Of a stretch of DNA of 64,000 bases, positions 40,184 to 50,552 are shown piece by piece. The stretch lies in contig JAPFFF010000006.1 of the NCBI GenBank assembly GCA_039105265.1, positions 1,860,001-1,924,000 of the forward strand, read 5' to 3'. This DNA comes from Tritrichomonas musculus (Eukaryota > Parabasalia > Tritrichomonadida > Tritrichomonadidae). A program made the position numbers and the translations under genes. The notes under the pieces are model-generated. The model worked only from the letters and a program-made list of their open reading frames with translations, did not search any database and was not told where the DNA came from. Each line of letters starts with the position of its first letter. The stretch's first letter is position 1.

Positions 40184-40438
40184 TCATTTAACTTCATTCA
40201 ATATTGATTTTCCAAATCTCCCAACTCTGTCAGCAACATTTAAACCTGTATCAATTGCGTCAACAACCTGACCGACACCAGGAATGAATTGTGTAATCGG
40301 TTTAACTCTGTCAACGATTTGCTTTCCAACATCAACAACTTTTGGTAATGCTTTAACTGCTTTCTGAGCGAATGATTTTACTTTGCCGCCAATTGATTTA
40401 AATGCGTTCTTGATTTTGTTGAATATACCGACACCCAT
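40184..40438 (-). CDS. Polinton small amphipathic protein, possible minor virion protein
   Basis: This 84-residue, Lys/Val/Gly-rich protein begins MGVGIFNKIKNAFKSIGGKV and consists of short amphipathic helices split by Gly and Pro (FIPGVGQVVDAIDTGLNVAD). Small basic amphipathic proteins next to the capsid gene recall adenovirus pVI-like, membrane-active minor capsid proteins known from Polintons and virophages. That parallel is by composition and position, not sequence identity. It is divergent from the capsid gene with a 49-base gap. Confidence 0.5.
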   Translation of the reverse strand: MGVGIFNKIKNAFKSIGGKVKSFAQKAVKALPKVVDVGKQIVDRVKPITQFIPGVGQVVDAIDTGLNVADRVGRFGKSILNEVK

Positions 40439-40487
40439 AATTTAATTAATGATAAAAGTGTTTTATTTCCTTTTTATTCAATCATAA

Positions 40488-42431
40488 ATGTTATACAGAA
40501 ACGAGAGAGCCCATAATCTTCGCACTGAAACAGGAAACGTTCTTCATGCATTTGAAGAGATGAGAAACATGATTAATGTCAATGACGGTACGCGTTCATT
40601 TTCATTTAGAACTGTTGACTGTCATGACCAACCAGCTCCATTTCATCAAGGACAATATTCGCAAATAAGTTTAACACATCCTGACCACTTCATAAGTGAT
40701 ATTGATAAAGGTTTCTTAACATTTCACGTTAAATTAGATTTGTCATTGAATACAGATATGAGTAAATTAAACGCCATCGATGACCCCAACAACTTGTACA
40801 AACTGTTTGTCGGTTTCAAATCATCAAACCAGTTGTTTGACAGGTTAGAGATTCTTCATAATAATGTCAATGTCGGATACCAACAGAATGAATGCATTCG
40901 TGAGGGCTTCTTATATTCTTCAGTTAAACCAGAAGCCGAGAAGAAACGCCGCAGATTCGTTCATTCATTGTGGGAAAACATTAGCAACTATTCACAGACA
41001 CATGCAGGAGCTTATGTCAACTTGAATTCATTTAAGAACACAGGAAGAAGTGAAGTTGAATTTGATTTGAATGTTCCTTTTGATGATTTACTTGCTTTAC
41101 AAGCATTTGATTTATTCCCTAATGGAATCATTGGTGATTTATCAATTCGTTTTCAAGTTAGTCCCGCTGGTCTTGTTTGGGCAGTATTAGACCCTTACAC
41201 AGTTGCTGAAGCAAAAGTATTTCTTGAAGATAATGATTCAATATCGATGGAAGAATTAAACAGACTAAAGGAAATCAAAGCACGAGGACACCTCAAACAT
41301 CAATTCACACAAATTGGTAATCAAGCAGTGATTCCAGGACCTGGAGACAATCCAGACCCACCATCACCTGAACCAACACCAACGAAATATCAATTGAAGT
41401 ATGAAGTTAGAGAACAATACGTATCTGCATCTGGAGGTGATTTCGATGAACTGATTGAAAATTGTTCATTAATATTTAGCTTTACTGATGATGAATTTAC
41501 TGAACTTGGAATTGAAAAGACTGATGATAATAAAGCAATTTGTCAAGCCCATTATACCAAAGAACATGGTAAATTACCTCAACCATCACATGCAGGTCAT
41601 GTTTACGTTAACTTTGTATCTAAATCTGAAGCCAACAAGTTGATGAGCGCTCATTATTCAAAACAAACAGCAACATTAACAGTTAATCGAATGACCATCA
41701 CAGCTTGTAAATCTAATATGCAAGGCTTTGGTGTTTGTGAAGCTACAAGACAAGGAATTGAAGACATTTTAAGACAAGGTTTAATCATTCCTTCACAAAA
41801 AGTTGATTATCATGCTTTTCCAATCGCTCCAGCAGCAAACGGAATCAAGTCAACATTGAATATCCCATTAATCAATGCAACTAATTTATCAATCATGTTT
41901 CCAAAGCATCATAATGATTTAACTGTCTTTGAAAACCCAGTTTATCAAAATTGTTTCTTGAATATTGGTGGAAAGAACTTCCCAGACGAAAACGTTTCAA
42001 CCATTGGTGCACGATTCTTTGAAAATCAATTAACGGCTGGTGATTTAGATGCAATCACTCTTTCATGCACAAAGGAATTTGAGGATTCGATGACAATGCC
42101 AAAGAATGACGCTAACGGTAAGAGATACAACAACACAATCAGTGATGCAACATCATTTGTATTCAACATTCAAACAGAACGAGCAAGTGCAGGATATTGT
42201 TATGACGGACTTGATGGAGGTTTCGGAAACGTTCAGATACAAGTCAATGGGCAACCAATATATACAGGAGATGATGACACATATTTCAATGTTGTTGAAC
42301 CAGATGGAACCATTGTCAAACCTCCTCCGACTCAACTTTGGATAACTAGGGACTCTTACTTTAAACTATCGCTTGACGGATTGGTTTACGTTGATGACGA
42401 ATCTCCACAAGGAAGTCAAGCAAATGAATAA
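40488..42431 (+). CDS. Probable double-jelly-roll major capsid protein (Polinton)
   Basis: A 647-residue beta-rich protein, the right size for Polinton major capsid proteins. Segments such as DRLEILHNNVNVGYQQNECI, RRRFVHSLWENISNYSQTHA and FDLFPNGIIGDLSIRF fit strand-rich jelly-roll folds. A proline-rich linker (about residues 283-300, PGPGDNPDPPSPEPTPTK) separates an N-terminal half from a C-terminal half, compatible with two jelly rolls. A TTTTATTTCCTTTTTATTC tract precedes the ATG. It is followed directly by the integrase gene. The capsid call rests on size, composition and place in the element; fold prediction would settle it. Confidence 0.7.
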   Translation: MLYRNERAHNLRTETGNVLHAFEEMRNMINVNDGTRSFSFRTVDCHDQPAPFHQGQYSQISLTHPDHFISDIDKGFLTFHVKLDLSLNTDMSKLNAIDDPNNLYKLFVGFKSSNQLFDRLEILHNNVNVGYQQNECIREGFLYSSVKPEAEKKRRRFVHSLWENISNYSQTHAGAYVNLNSFKNTGRSEVEFDLNVPFDDLLALQAFDLFPNGIIGDLSIRFQVSPAGLVWAVLDPYTVAEAKVFLEDNDSISMEELNRLKEIKARGHLKHQFTQIGNQAVIPGPGDNPDPPSPEPTPTKYQLKYEVREQYVSASGGDFDELIENCSLIFSFTDDEFTELGIEKTDDNKAICQAHYTKEHGKLPQPSHAGHVYVNFVSKSEANKLMSAHYSKQTATLTVNRMTITACKSNMQGFGVCEATRQGIEDILRQGLIIPSQKVDYHAFPIAPAANGIKSTLNIPLINATNLSIMFPKHHNDLTVFENPVYQNCFLNIGGKNFPDENVSTIGARFFENQLTAGDLDAITLSCTKEFEDSMTMPKNDANGKRYNNTISDATSFVFNIQTERASAGYCYDGLDGGFGNVQIQVNGQPIYTGDDDTYFNVVEPDGTIVKPPPTQLWITRDSYFKLSLDGLVYVDDESPQGSQANE

Positions 42432-42500
42432 ATAAATTGATTTCATTAAATAATCATTTTGCTTTGCAAAAGGGAACAGAGTTCCTTCATAAATTAATGC

Positions 42501-42510
42501 TTTATTTTTG
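42501..42510 (+). promoter_or_regulatory. T-rich upstream motif TTTATTTTTG (integrase gene)
   Basis: The decamer ends eight bases before the integrase ATG. The same motif occurs upstream of several other genes of this element, so it probably helps to start transcription. No AT-rich host gene here shows it in the same place. Confidence 0.5.
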
Positions 42511-42518
42511 CGATTCAA

Positions 42519-43598
42519 ATGAATGAATCAATCAACTATCCTTTCAAATCTAAATACAAGTACATCAAAGACACGGGCATTAAAACCGAGCCCTATATTA
42601 AGGATTACCAATTGAAGACAGTAAAGAAACTATCAAAACCTGACTTCTCATTTGAACCGTATGCGTACGAAATTGATATAATGTTTGCATTAAATAAAGC
42701 TTATTTAGTAATAATCAATGTAAACACCAAATACCTAATTGTTGAACCAATTGATTACAAGTCTGAGTATTATGTAATCAAAGTAATTGATAAACTAGTC
42801 AATAAAAGAAATATCAGAATTGAAACAATTAAATGTGATGGTGAAAAGGCTTTTATATCAAATGCATTCAAAAGTTATTGCAACGGTGAAGAGCAAAGAT
42901 ATCAATTAGACAAACACACAATTAAATTCAAAGCACCAAACAAAATAAAGTTAATCATTGATGATTCACCTTTCACGAATGCACATAAATGTGTTGATGC
43001 AGTAATCAGAACATTACGAAATGCTTTCGGTCAATCACAACAACGAATGACAAACAATGTATTGATACAACAAACGGTTGAATGGTACAATAACACTCCT
43101 CATTCATCTCTTCGCTTATTGAATCCTTTATACACGTCATTTGACGAAGAAACTGATGAATACCTTGACAAACGACAATCAAAATACATTTATCTAACAC
43201 CTCAACAGATGCAAGACGACCGCGACTTTGAATGGCAATACATAAGAGCAAAATCAATGCAATTGAAAGAGATTCAACAAAAACAACGATTTAAAGGTCT
43301 TCTGTCATATAAACCCAAAAATATAATACTCATTCACACCGATTACGGAAAAACAGAAAAGAAACATGAAAAGCGAAGAAGAGTATTCAATGAACTTGCT
43401 GAATTCATTTGTTATGAATCTGGAAACGTTAAATGTAAACTATTAAATCCTTTGCGTCAAACTAACAAAACACTGAAGAACAAAACAATAATAACAGTTC
43501 CAATCATGTACACAAAATATGTTTGTTCATCAATAGATGCTTTGAATGATGATTATAAAGTATTCTTTTTGACTTATAAAACGCAAAATGAAAGCTAA
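42519..43598 (+). CDS. Polinton integrase (retroviral rve type)
   Basis: This 359-residue protein contains an RNase-H-like integrase core at about 45-215. It includes YEIDIMFAL at the first acidic strand, TIKCDGEKAF at the second, and a downstream helix region with IRTLRNAFGQSQQRMTNN and VEWYNNTPHSSLRLLNPLY. The last pattern is typical of rve integrases of Polintons and LTR elements. A C-terminal beta-rich tail (about 260-350) could be the DNA-binding domain. Family proteins join the element ends to the target, making the 6-bp duplication seen here. A TTTATTTTTG motif sits eight bases before the ATG. Its end overlaps the next gene by 11 bases. Confidence 0.88.
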   Translation: MNESINYPFKSKYKYIKDTGIKTEPYIKDYQLKTVKKLSKPDFSFEPYAYEIDIMFALNKAYLVIINVNTKYLIVEPIDYKSEYYVIKVIDKLVNKRNIRIETIKCDGEKAFISNAFKSYCNGEEQRYQLDKHTIKFKAPNKIKLIIDDSPFTNAHKCVDAVIRTLRNAFGQSQQRMTNNVLIQQTVEWYNNTPHSSLRLLNPLYTSFDEETDEYLDKRQSKYIYLTPQQMQDDRDFEWQYIRAKSMQLKEIQQKQRFKGLLSYKPKNIILIHTDYGKTEKKHEKRRRVFNELAEFICYESGNVKCKLLNPLRQTNKTLKNKTIITVPIMYTKYVCSSIDALNDDYKVFFLTYKTQNES

Positions 43599-43938
43599 AC
43601 AACCAATCACAAAACGATACTATCACACACAAACAAAAGATTTTAATCTTCCTGATGATTTCGTTTATAGTCGCAACAAGAAGTACATTGTTGTTCAGTA
43701 TTGTGGTGCTGTTGTCAATCAACATATTGTTGGTGATTTGATGGTTCATTCAGATATTGTTGAATTCATGCCTTTCTGCGACCATTTCATTATGCTTGCT
43801 AACAGACGACAAACGAAATATCGTAAATATGAATGTCTGAACAACACAAAAAAAGAGTATCATTTATGGTTCACAGACATGAAAGGAAACGTTATTGAAC
43901 CTGAATCATTTATATTCAGTTGTCTTTTGATTTATTAA
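43588..43938 (+). CDS. Polinton protein of 116 residues, unknown
   Basis: A beta-rich protein with no recognised family (YYHTQTKDFNLPDDFVYSRN, then YIVVQYCGAVVNQHIVGDLM and HLWFTDMKGNVIEPESF). It could be a single jelly-roll or minor virion protein, judged by strand-like alternation and position in the capsid module. It overlaps the integrase gene by 11 bases and precedes the next gene by 12, so the three are tightly packed. Confidence 0.5.
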   Translation: MKAKQPITKRYYHTQTKDFNLPDDFVYSRNKKYIVVQYCGAVVNQHIVGDLMVHSDIVEFMPFCDHFIMLANRRQTKYRKYECLNNTKKEYHLWFTDMKGNVIEPESFIFSCLLIY

Positions 43939-43950
43939 TGACTATTCAAA

Positions 43951-45069
43951 ATGGATTCTCATGTATTTTATTTAAATCCGAATCAATTGGCTGATATGAG
44001 CAATTATAAAATTAATGGTGTAGCACCGATTGCATTTGCTATGATTACGACTACTGAATCAAGGTCAATTTATATTTTTCCATCAACTTTTACATTTCCG
44101 AGGCAAGTTCAAAGTATTTATAAAGGTACAACATTAACGACTAGACCTGCATGGATGTTATATTTAATTGGTGATGGAATTTATAGTCCGTCATACATAT
44201 TTATACGAAAGATACTACCAGGATTTCAAGAACCTGTATTTGTATTATTAAATGATAACACACCTAAAGATATAACAAATTATTATGTAGAATATGATGG
44301 TGAAGCTTATTTTAATAGAGTAAATTTCGCTTTTACTTATGAGGTATTCATGAATGCATTTAATAATATAATTACTGCAGCTGATACAGGTTATAATCCT
44401 AATGCAAATAAAACATATATATCATTCACCGTTTATGATAATCCAAACTTAATACCGATAATTGATTTCTATGATAACACAGAACCAGGTTCTGACACCA
44501 ATGATATTAGAATACAAACAATGAACGATTTAAATCAAAATACGAATTATAAACCGAAGAAACCTGCACATTTAGGTTTTCGAAATGATACTATATTCAC
44601 TGAATATCCTATATTCAAACCAAATATAAAACCCGATAACGAAACAACAACAAATGAAACAACAGAAAATATTAAATCATTAACTCCCAATCCACCAAGA
44701 AAGCATAAATCAAAAGAAAATGATAACAAAGTTCATTTTTCAGCATCAGCCATAAGTACAAAACCAAATTATCCAACAAGCTATGAACCTATGGAAATTG
44801 AAGACGATTGGCATGTAAGAAATCAAAATCAATCACAAGGCTTTTATTTTGAAACACCAAATCCTAATAAGACATCAAATTATTCTGAACGACAACAAAA
44901 CATAAATAATGATACTTTTGAAGACTTGTCAACTTCACTTGATAATCAGCAAGACCAGAAGAAACAACCACAATCAACAAAACGTTATAGTTTTAGAATC
45001 GTTTCAGACCCAAATGACAAAAATAATAATAATAATAATAACAATAATGGAGGTTTTGATTTAAATTAA
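43951..45069 (+). CDS. Polinton protein of 372 residues, possible minor capsid component
   Basis: The first 190 residues look folded and beta-rich (APIAFAMITTTESRSIYIFP, AYFNRVNFAFTYEVFMNAF). The rest is Asn/Pro/Ser-rich and probably disordered, ending in an Asn run. No family recognised. Its place right after capsid and integrase suggests a virion part, but that is only context. It meets the next, opposite-strand gene end to end without a gap. Confidence 0.5.
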   Translation: MDSHVFYLNPNQLADMSNYKINGVAPIAFAMITTTESRSIYIFPSTFTFPRQVQSIYKGTTLTTRPAWMLYLIGDGIYSPSYIFIRKILPGFQEPVFVLLNDNTPKDITNYYVEYDGEAYFNRVNFAFTYEVFMNAFNNIITAADTGYNPNANKTYISFTVYDNPNLIPIIDFYDNTEPGSDTNDIRIQTMNDLNQNTNYKPKKPAHLGFRNDTIFTEYPIFKPNIKPDNETTTNETTENIKSLTPNPPRKHKSKENDNKVHFSASAISTKPNYPTSYEPMEIEDDWHVRNQNQSQGFYFETPNPNKTSNYSERQQNINNDTFEDLSTSLDNQQDQKKQPQSTKRYSFRIVSDPNDKNNNNNNNNNGGFDLN

Positions 45070-47364
45070 TTATTCATTATTCATTCTTTGATGTAATGGT
45101 TTAAGATTAACAGCAAAATTATCATATTTATTTTTGTTCTGCAATTTGCTTTCTTTAAGTTGTGCTTTGAATGCTGTGTATCCACAATTTGGATATATAT
45201 CTCTTTCTATTGCTGCAGAGATTCGTTTAATGAAATTATCTTTAACGTTCTTAATATCTTCTGGCGATGCTTCTTTAATTCCTTCTGCATTTCGTTTCAA
45301 CCTGTTATATCCTTCTTGCTTACTTACATCAACATTGAAACCAACACCAAAGACAACATAATCAATGTAATGCATTAATTCAGTAAATTGTTTACCCCAA
45401 TTACTTGGTTCAGCCTTTAATTCTCCTGATGTGATATCAATAGCTTTATCAATAATCTTCTCAACATATGATTGAACATTCTTTCCTAATACTGAAACAT
45501 ATTCTTTATTGTTCTGTTGTTTCCAATATATCCATTGTTCATATGTTAATATCTTTCCATTGAACTTATTGTCTTGAATTAGTTCTTTGAAAGGAGCATC
45601 AAAGAGATAAGCAAATAACATATTTGATACAGCAAGGTAATTGATGAGTTTCTTCAAAGGAGATAATACAAAGAATTGTTCGTCATTCCAATACACTTTC
45701 CAGACTTTAGAAAAGATTGATGACCAATAAGAACTTGGTGTAATACGTTTGCTGACTCTTGCTTTTCCCAGACCCATAGGACCGTAATAATTTTCTAGCT
45801 CTTGCATTTCTTTTCCCTTTGTTAATTTGTATTGACCAGCATCCCAATCAATTTTCTTGATATCTTTATCAAATAATGATTGAATCCATTTATTGAACGG
45901 CATTTCTTTTCTTTCTTGTTTTGTTTTAATAACAGATTTCCAAACTTTCTTGTAAGGAGAAGCAAATACAAGCTTGTATCCGTTAATGATTGAAGGATTA
46001 CCGTTCCTATCAATTAAAACAACATCATCAACTTTATCACCGTTCAAGTCTGTTATTGAGTTTCCTAACGGGTCTTTGGCATTTTCTGGTAATAAACGAT
46101 ATCTTGGTTTACCGTCTTTATCAACTGAATTCTTACAGTATTCAATAGCTGTATCACGACAAGCTGCATTCGGAATGTATTTGATTCTGAAGTTTCCGTT
46201 AATAATCATATCAATAAATTTATCTCTGTAATAGGATATATTACCACCAACCCGAGGTATTTCAAGCTTGTCAAATGAATCCTTTAATGTTGAGTTAACA
46301 TGTGGCATATCTTTATTATCACGTCGTCCGCGAGTATTCTTTGAGGGTTGCTTTGCATTTCTTATTAATTCATCAAGTATTTCATCATCTGCTTTGTTAT
46401 CTTCTGCATATCCTTTGTATTTCCTTGCAAAAGGTGATTTAATTTCTTGTGCTTCTTCTTCATTATCATCATATCTGTATGGTTGTTTTGCAGGTGTTCT
46501 TGTATATCTGTATGCTTCGGTTGCTGCTTCATTATCATCTTGCCAATCATCTAATTCATCATCATATAATGATTGAAGAGGTCCGTTATTATTGTTGTTG
46601 TCGTCTGCCATTTTATTAGTTGAAAAATTATTTTTATTGTGTTCCTTTGATGGTTCAATAAAAGAATCAGATAAATCATCGTTTTTCAATATTAATGACT
46701 CAGAATCTGATTCGCTTAATGTTATATTAAGTAATGAATCTTCACTGTCTTTAGGCAATTGTATTGTCGAGTCATTTTCATCAGAATCACTCGGAGTTAT
46801 GCGTTTTCTTCTTGGTGTTCTTCGTTTATTAGTATCAAGTGTTGGTTCATGTATGCTTGTTCTCTTTCTTCTTCCTTTGGTGGTTTGTGGTGTTTGACTC
46901 TTTCTCGGTGGTTTGATGGGTGATGAACGAAAACCATCAGAGCTATAATTCAAATCATCGTTGACAACAATATTGAAGTAATTGATAATTGTATCAAGAC
47001 TTTTTTTATCTGTTGTGTACTCTTTTAAACTAAGGAATCGATTGCCTTTACTTTTAATACCTGCATTGATTTTGTTCATCAATGAAACAAATCGACGAAA
47101 CTTGACTTTCATTTCACGAATCTTTCCCACACTTCTTCCTGTATATTCATTGTTTTGTATTTGATACAACAAATTAATTAAATCATTGGGGTGTTCTAGT
47201 TTGTATGTACTGAGAAACGTGTTCTTAAAATAATCTATCGGGTCCTCTAGTTCTTCATCATCATCAGGTTTAGATACCTCACTATCAAATATAGTTTCAT
47301 CATCAATATTACTTAAATCTAATTCAAAGCTATCAGATGAATTATTTTTATCTTGTTTTGACAT
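45070..47364 (-). CDS. Polinton large charged protein, 764 residues, unknown
   Basis: An acidic, Ser/Asp-rich N-terminus (1-45) is followed by a helical segment, a basic Arg/Lys tract (about 160-195, GRRKRTSIHE, RRTPRRKRITPS) and a second acidic disordered stretch. A large folded C-terminal half (about 360-764) is rich in Trp and Tyr (YGPMGLGKARVSKRITPSSY, FSKVWKVYWNDEQFFVLSPL). No family recognised. Its size and nucleic-acid-like basic tract would suit a terminal protein or a core/assembly protein, but nothing decides. It is divergent from the fibre gene by 22 bases. Confidence 0.5.
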   Translation of the reverse strand: MSKQDKNNSSDSFELDLSNIDDETIFDSEVSKPDDDEELEDPIDYFKNTFLSTYKLEHPNDLINLLYQIQNNEYTGRSVGKIREMKVKFRRFVSLMNKINAGIKSKGNRFLSLKEYTTDKKSLDTIINYFNIVVNDDLNYSSDGFRSSPIKPPRKSQTPQTTKGRRKRTSIHEPTLDTNKRRTPRRKRITPSDSDENDSTIQLPKDSEDSLLNITLSESDSESLILKNDDLSDSFIEPSKEHNKNNFSTNKMADDNNNNNGPLQSLYDDELDDWQDDNEAATEAYRYTRTPAKQPYRYDDNEEEAQEIKSPFARKYKGYAEDNKADDEILDELIRNAKQPSKNTRGRRDNKDMPHVNSTLKDSFDKLEIPRVGGNISYYRDKFIDMIINGNFRIKYIPNAACRDTAIEYCKNSVDKDGKPRYRLLPENAKDPLGNSITDLNGDKVDDVVLIDRNGNPSIINGYKLVFASPYKKVWKSVIKTKQERKEMPFNKWIQSLFDKDIKKIDWDAGQYKLTKGKEMQELENYYGPMGLGKARVSKRITPSSYWSSIFSKVWKVYWNDEQFFVLSPLKKLINYLAVSNMLFAYLFDAPFKELIQDNKFNGKILTYEQWIYWKQQNNKEYVSVLGKNVQSYVEKIIDKAIDITSGELKAEPSNWGKQFTELMHYIDYVVFGVGFNVDVSKQEGYNRLKRNAEGIKEASPEDIKNVKDNFIKRISAAIERDIYPNCGYTAFKAQLKESKLQNKNKYDNFAVNLKPLHQRMNNE

Positions 47365-47386
47365 TGTTTAGTTTCTAATAAATTGA

Positions 47387-50377
47387 ATGTTTACGATTGA
47401 GCAGAGCGGACACATAACAAAAACAAATACTATTGACGGATTGATTAACGAATACATTAAAAGATATGTCGATAATTATGTTATCAAAGGCGATTCATCG
47501 AACGGAAACGTAGGGATTCCAAACGGAAATGGAATCACTGAGGAACAATTGAATGAAGCTGTTAACGGATTGCGTGATTATGTTATCAACAATTATGCTT
47601 TATCAACTGATATACCTGAACCTGTTGATTTAACGAATTATGCACTGAAGAGTGAAATACCAGAAGTACTCAAAAATAGTGAGTTGCAATTGAACATAAA
47701 AGAACTATTACCAGAAGAAATGTTTCAGAAATTGATGGCTGAAGATGATAAACCATTATCAGCTAAAGCATCAATGTGTTTAACAAGTATAGCGGCTAAT
47801 GAAGGTTTTCAATCAGCTTTGGATGTTTGTGCCGAACGATATGTTCCAAAAGATGATTTGAAGAATTACATCACGAGAGATAATTTGACTGTATCAACTG
47901 AATACTCAATTGAAACTAAGACATATATGTTTCCTAATATAGGTCCAGTACCAGAAGAATATGAAGAAAACGGAATGGATACATCTCACGTTTTACCGTT
48001 CAAAGAAGGAACACATTTGGTTGGTTATAAAGTAGACAATAGTAGTAATATATTCCATTTTGATATCAGATTCAAGACAAATGAATTATATGCTGATGAT
48101 GAATATAACGTTAAACAACATGAAGCTGAAGGATTTGAAAGTGAAGGTGAGTATTTTGAATTAGTGTGGGATGAAGTTAGTGGAGCAATTTATGATAGAT
48201 ATCAATACCTTCCAATAACAATAACATTAGCAGAAACAGAAGAAAGATTAGCATTGAAGAGTGATATACCTGAACCAATTGATTTGACACCGTATTATAC
48301 TAGTGCACAAGCTGATGAGAAGTTCGTCGATGAGGATGAATTGGCTTATGAATTGGATAAGTATGAAACGAAAACAGTTGCAGAAGGAAAATATGCTTTG
48401 AAAAGTGAAATCCCAGAGATTATTGAGGGTCAAACAACAATTCAATTCGAAATCGTCAATAATACAATTCCTGATTTGGATTACAACACATATCATGAAC
48501 TGATTGAGCAATACGGGTTGGATATTGTTTCATCAAACAGTTTTTATACGGGTCATTATGTTCATGTAGACTATTCGTACAATGACGATGATGACGAACA
48601 ACCCTCTCAGATAATGCGTATCGAAGGAAGTGATTCAAGTATTTGGTTTTTGTATGACAGCCATGAATTAATCAATCCAGGAACTGGCGATACACCAGAA
48701 GTTTTATCGTGTTCAATTACCAAAACTATCGAACCAACAGACAGAAACGCTTATTCAGCTAGATATGTGTCGAATACTTATGCATTGAAGACGGATATAC
48801 CAGAACCAGTTGACTTGACACCGTATTATACTAGTGCACAAGCTGATGAGAAGTTTGTTGATGAAGATGAATTAGCTTATGAATTAGATAAGTATGCATT
48901 GAAAACAGATATACCAACAATTCCAACTGATTTGGTTAATGAATCTGCATTGAATACTGCGTTATACGGAACTGAATTGAATATTGAATATCCGAATCCC
49001 GTTCGTGATTATATATTTGTAAAACCATACTTACCAGAAACCGATATACATGTGATATTTGATGTTAATTGGGGTTCTAACAAGGATTACATTAACAATA
49101 TTCAACATTTTGATTTGATATTCAAGCCTTATGAAAAATATATGAGAGGATATAGAATGATGTTAGATAATGGATTATCTATTGTATGGTATGACCGTGG
49201 TGAATTTATGTTGTGTAATTCAAGTGGCAGTACTCAATGGTTAATCAACGTCATTAAAGCACAAATCGAATCACCATTTATTAAAACTGCAAATGTTGTT
49301 GATGAAAATCCAGAACAAATCACAATTCAATGTACACAGAATGAAAGTGGTTGTGTAGTTCCTGATGATGATGTAAGAAGAGTATTCACAACCAAAAATA
49401 TTATCGTCAAATTCAAACGAAATGCTGATGATGCATCATATGAAGAAGTTGAATACGAATACAGTTTATATAAAAGTTTGAATATGATTTACAAATCAAC
49501 AAGCAATGAATTAATAAATATTAATTATAATACCCATATTGTCTCATTGAGAGCTGAGGATGATACACTAACCAATATTTATGATGCATCTATCACATTA
49601 ATCAGCATCCGACCTGTGAATGATGATATGATTACTTCGGTGAAATATGTGAATGATAACTTTGCTCTGAAGTCAAACGTCATAACAGAAGAACAACTAA
49701 TAAAAAAATGTGCTATTGATTGCGGACCGATTACAGAGGGCGGTGAAATATCAATTCATTATCTAAAACTTGAAGATAAGGTAATTAAACTGGAATACAT
49801 AGTAGGTGATTATGCGCTATGTTTGGAAATAAGAATATTATTCTATGATACAGCCGCAAATCCTCATAACATTGTTCTTGTATTACATCAAAGAACTGTG
49901 TATTTCGACAATTTCAAATTCCCATTCTATTATGAAGACACTGTTGATATAACATCAGGAAGACCCCTGACATATAATTTCCCAATAGGCGGATATTCTT
50001 GGACAACTACTCAGGAATTATTAGATGCTAAACAAATATATTCAAGATGCATCATGTCCCGAGGTTATTTAGCAAAATATAAGGCTGCTATTTACGGAAC
50101 TCAATCAAACACAACAATCACTCATTACTCACCGATTGAATCATCAATGAACTCTGTTAGTGATTTCGTTATAGGTTCTCCTGTGTATATGACAGGTAAG
50201 GTTTACAAACATGTTGGTGATGAATGGAAACCATCAACAGCAGATGATACAACTGATTGTATTTGTAGTCTCAAAACATCAGGAACATGGAAGGAGTATG
50301 TCGGTATATGTGTGAGAATCGATGACAAAAATAAATGTATCACATTTAGTTCACATGGTGATTATCTTGTGCGTTAA
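47387..50377 (+). CDS. Phage-tail-fibre-like Polinton protein, 996 residues
   Basis: The protein is modular. It has repeated YAL(K/S)(T/S)(D/E)IPEPVDL-type segments, familiar from trimeric phage tail fibres, at about residues 72, 290, 340 and 470. Two nearly identical longer units (YYTSAQADEKFVDEDELAYE) are encoded at about 48,290-48,365 and 48,825-48,896. Between them lie larger beta-rich domains that may be receptor-binding knobs (inference). The C-terminus (about 920-996, SDFVIGSPVYMTGKVYK) resembles the separate small gene that follows. A fibre or attachment role for a virus-like particle is the natural reading. Related repeats occur in the older element at 60,599-61,252. Confidence 0.7.
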   Translation: MFTIEQSGHITKTNTIDGLINEYIKRYVDNYVIKGDSSNGNVGIPNGNGITEEQLNEAVNGLRDYVINNYALSTDIPEPVDLTNYALKSEIPEVLKNSELQLNIKELLPEEMFQKLMAEDDKPLSAKASMCLTSIAANEGFQSALDVCAERYVPKDDLKNYITRDNLTVSTEYSIETKTYMFPNIGPVPEEYEENGMDTSHVLPFKEGTHLVGYKVDNSSNIFHFDIRFKTNELYADDEYNVKQHEAEGFESEGEYFELVWDEVSGAIYDRYQYLPITITLAETEERLALKSDIPEPIDLTPYYTSAQADEKFVDEDELAYELDKYETKTVAEGKYALKSEIPEIIEGQTTIQFEIVNNTIPDLDYNTYHELIEQYGLDIVSSNSFYTGHYVHVDYSYNDDDDEQPSQIMRIEGSDSSIWFLYDSHELINPGTGDTPEVLSCSITKTIEPTDRNAYSARYVSNTYALKTDIPEPVDLTPYYTSAQADEKFVDEDELAYELDKYALKTDIPTIPTDLVNESALNTALYGTELNIEYPNPVRDYIFVKPYLPETDIHVIFDVNWGSNKDYINNIQHFDLIFKPYEKYMRGYRMMLDNGLSIVWYDRGEFMLCNSSGSTQWLINVIKAQIESPFIKTANVVDENPEQITIQCTQNESGCVVPDDDVRRVFTTKNIIVKFKRNADDASYEEVEYEYSLYKSLNMIYKSTSNELININYNTHIVSLRAEDDTLTNIYDASITLISIRPVNDDMITSVKYVNDNFALKSNVITEEQLIKKCAIDCGPITEGGEISIHYLKLEDKVIKLEYIVGDYALCLEIRILFYDTAANPHNIVLVLHQRTVYFDNFKFPFYYEDTVDITSGRPLTYNFPIGGYSWTTTQELLDAKQIYSRCIMSRGYLAKYKAAIYGTQSNTTITHYSPIESSMNSVSDFVIGSPVYMTGKVYKHVGDEWKPSTADDTTDCICSLKTSGTWKEYVGICVRIDDKNKCITFSSHGDYLVR

Positions 50378-50546
50378 TGATTCATCATGTTATTCAATTG
50401 GTGATGAAGTGTTTATCGATAATGAAGACAATAAGCTGAAAGTTCTTTCAGGAGAGACAGCGATAACATCAAAAATAAAACGTATGACTGTTGGAATCAT
50501 TACAAGTATCATTGATGAAAGAACATTAGCTGTATTCAAAGAGTAA
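50322..50546 (+). CDS. Small fibre-tip-like Polinton protein
   Basis: A 74-codon frame starting inside the fibre gene's last 56 bases and reading in another frame. Its last 50 residues (YSIGDEVFIDNEDNKLKVLS, then MTVGIITSIIDERTLAVFKE) echo the C-terminal domain of the fibre protein (GSPVYMTGKVYKH, YVGICVRIDDKNKCITF). It looks like a duplicated tip domain kept as a separate small protein. The exact start is uncertain. Confidence 0.45.
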   Translation: MTKINVSHLVHMVIILCVNDSSCYSIGDEVFIDNEDNKLKVLSGETAITSKIKRMTVGIITSIIDERTLAVFKE

Positions 50547-50552
50547 ATCAAA

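Noticed and set aside
45134-47164. Several plus-strand frames of 60-100 codons opposite the 764-residue Polinton gene
   Set aside because: Ser/Leu-rich mirror frames typical of the antisense of Asp/Lys/Asn-rich coding sequence.
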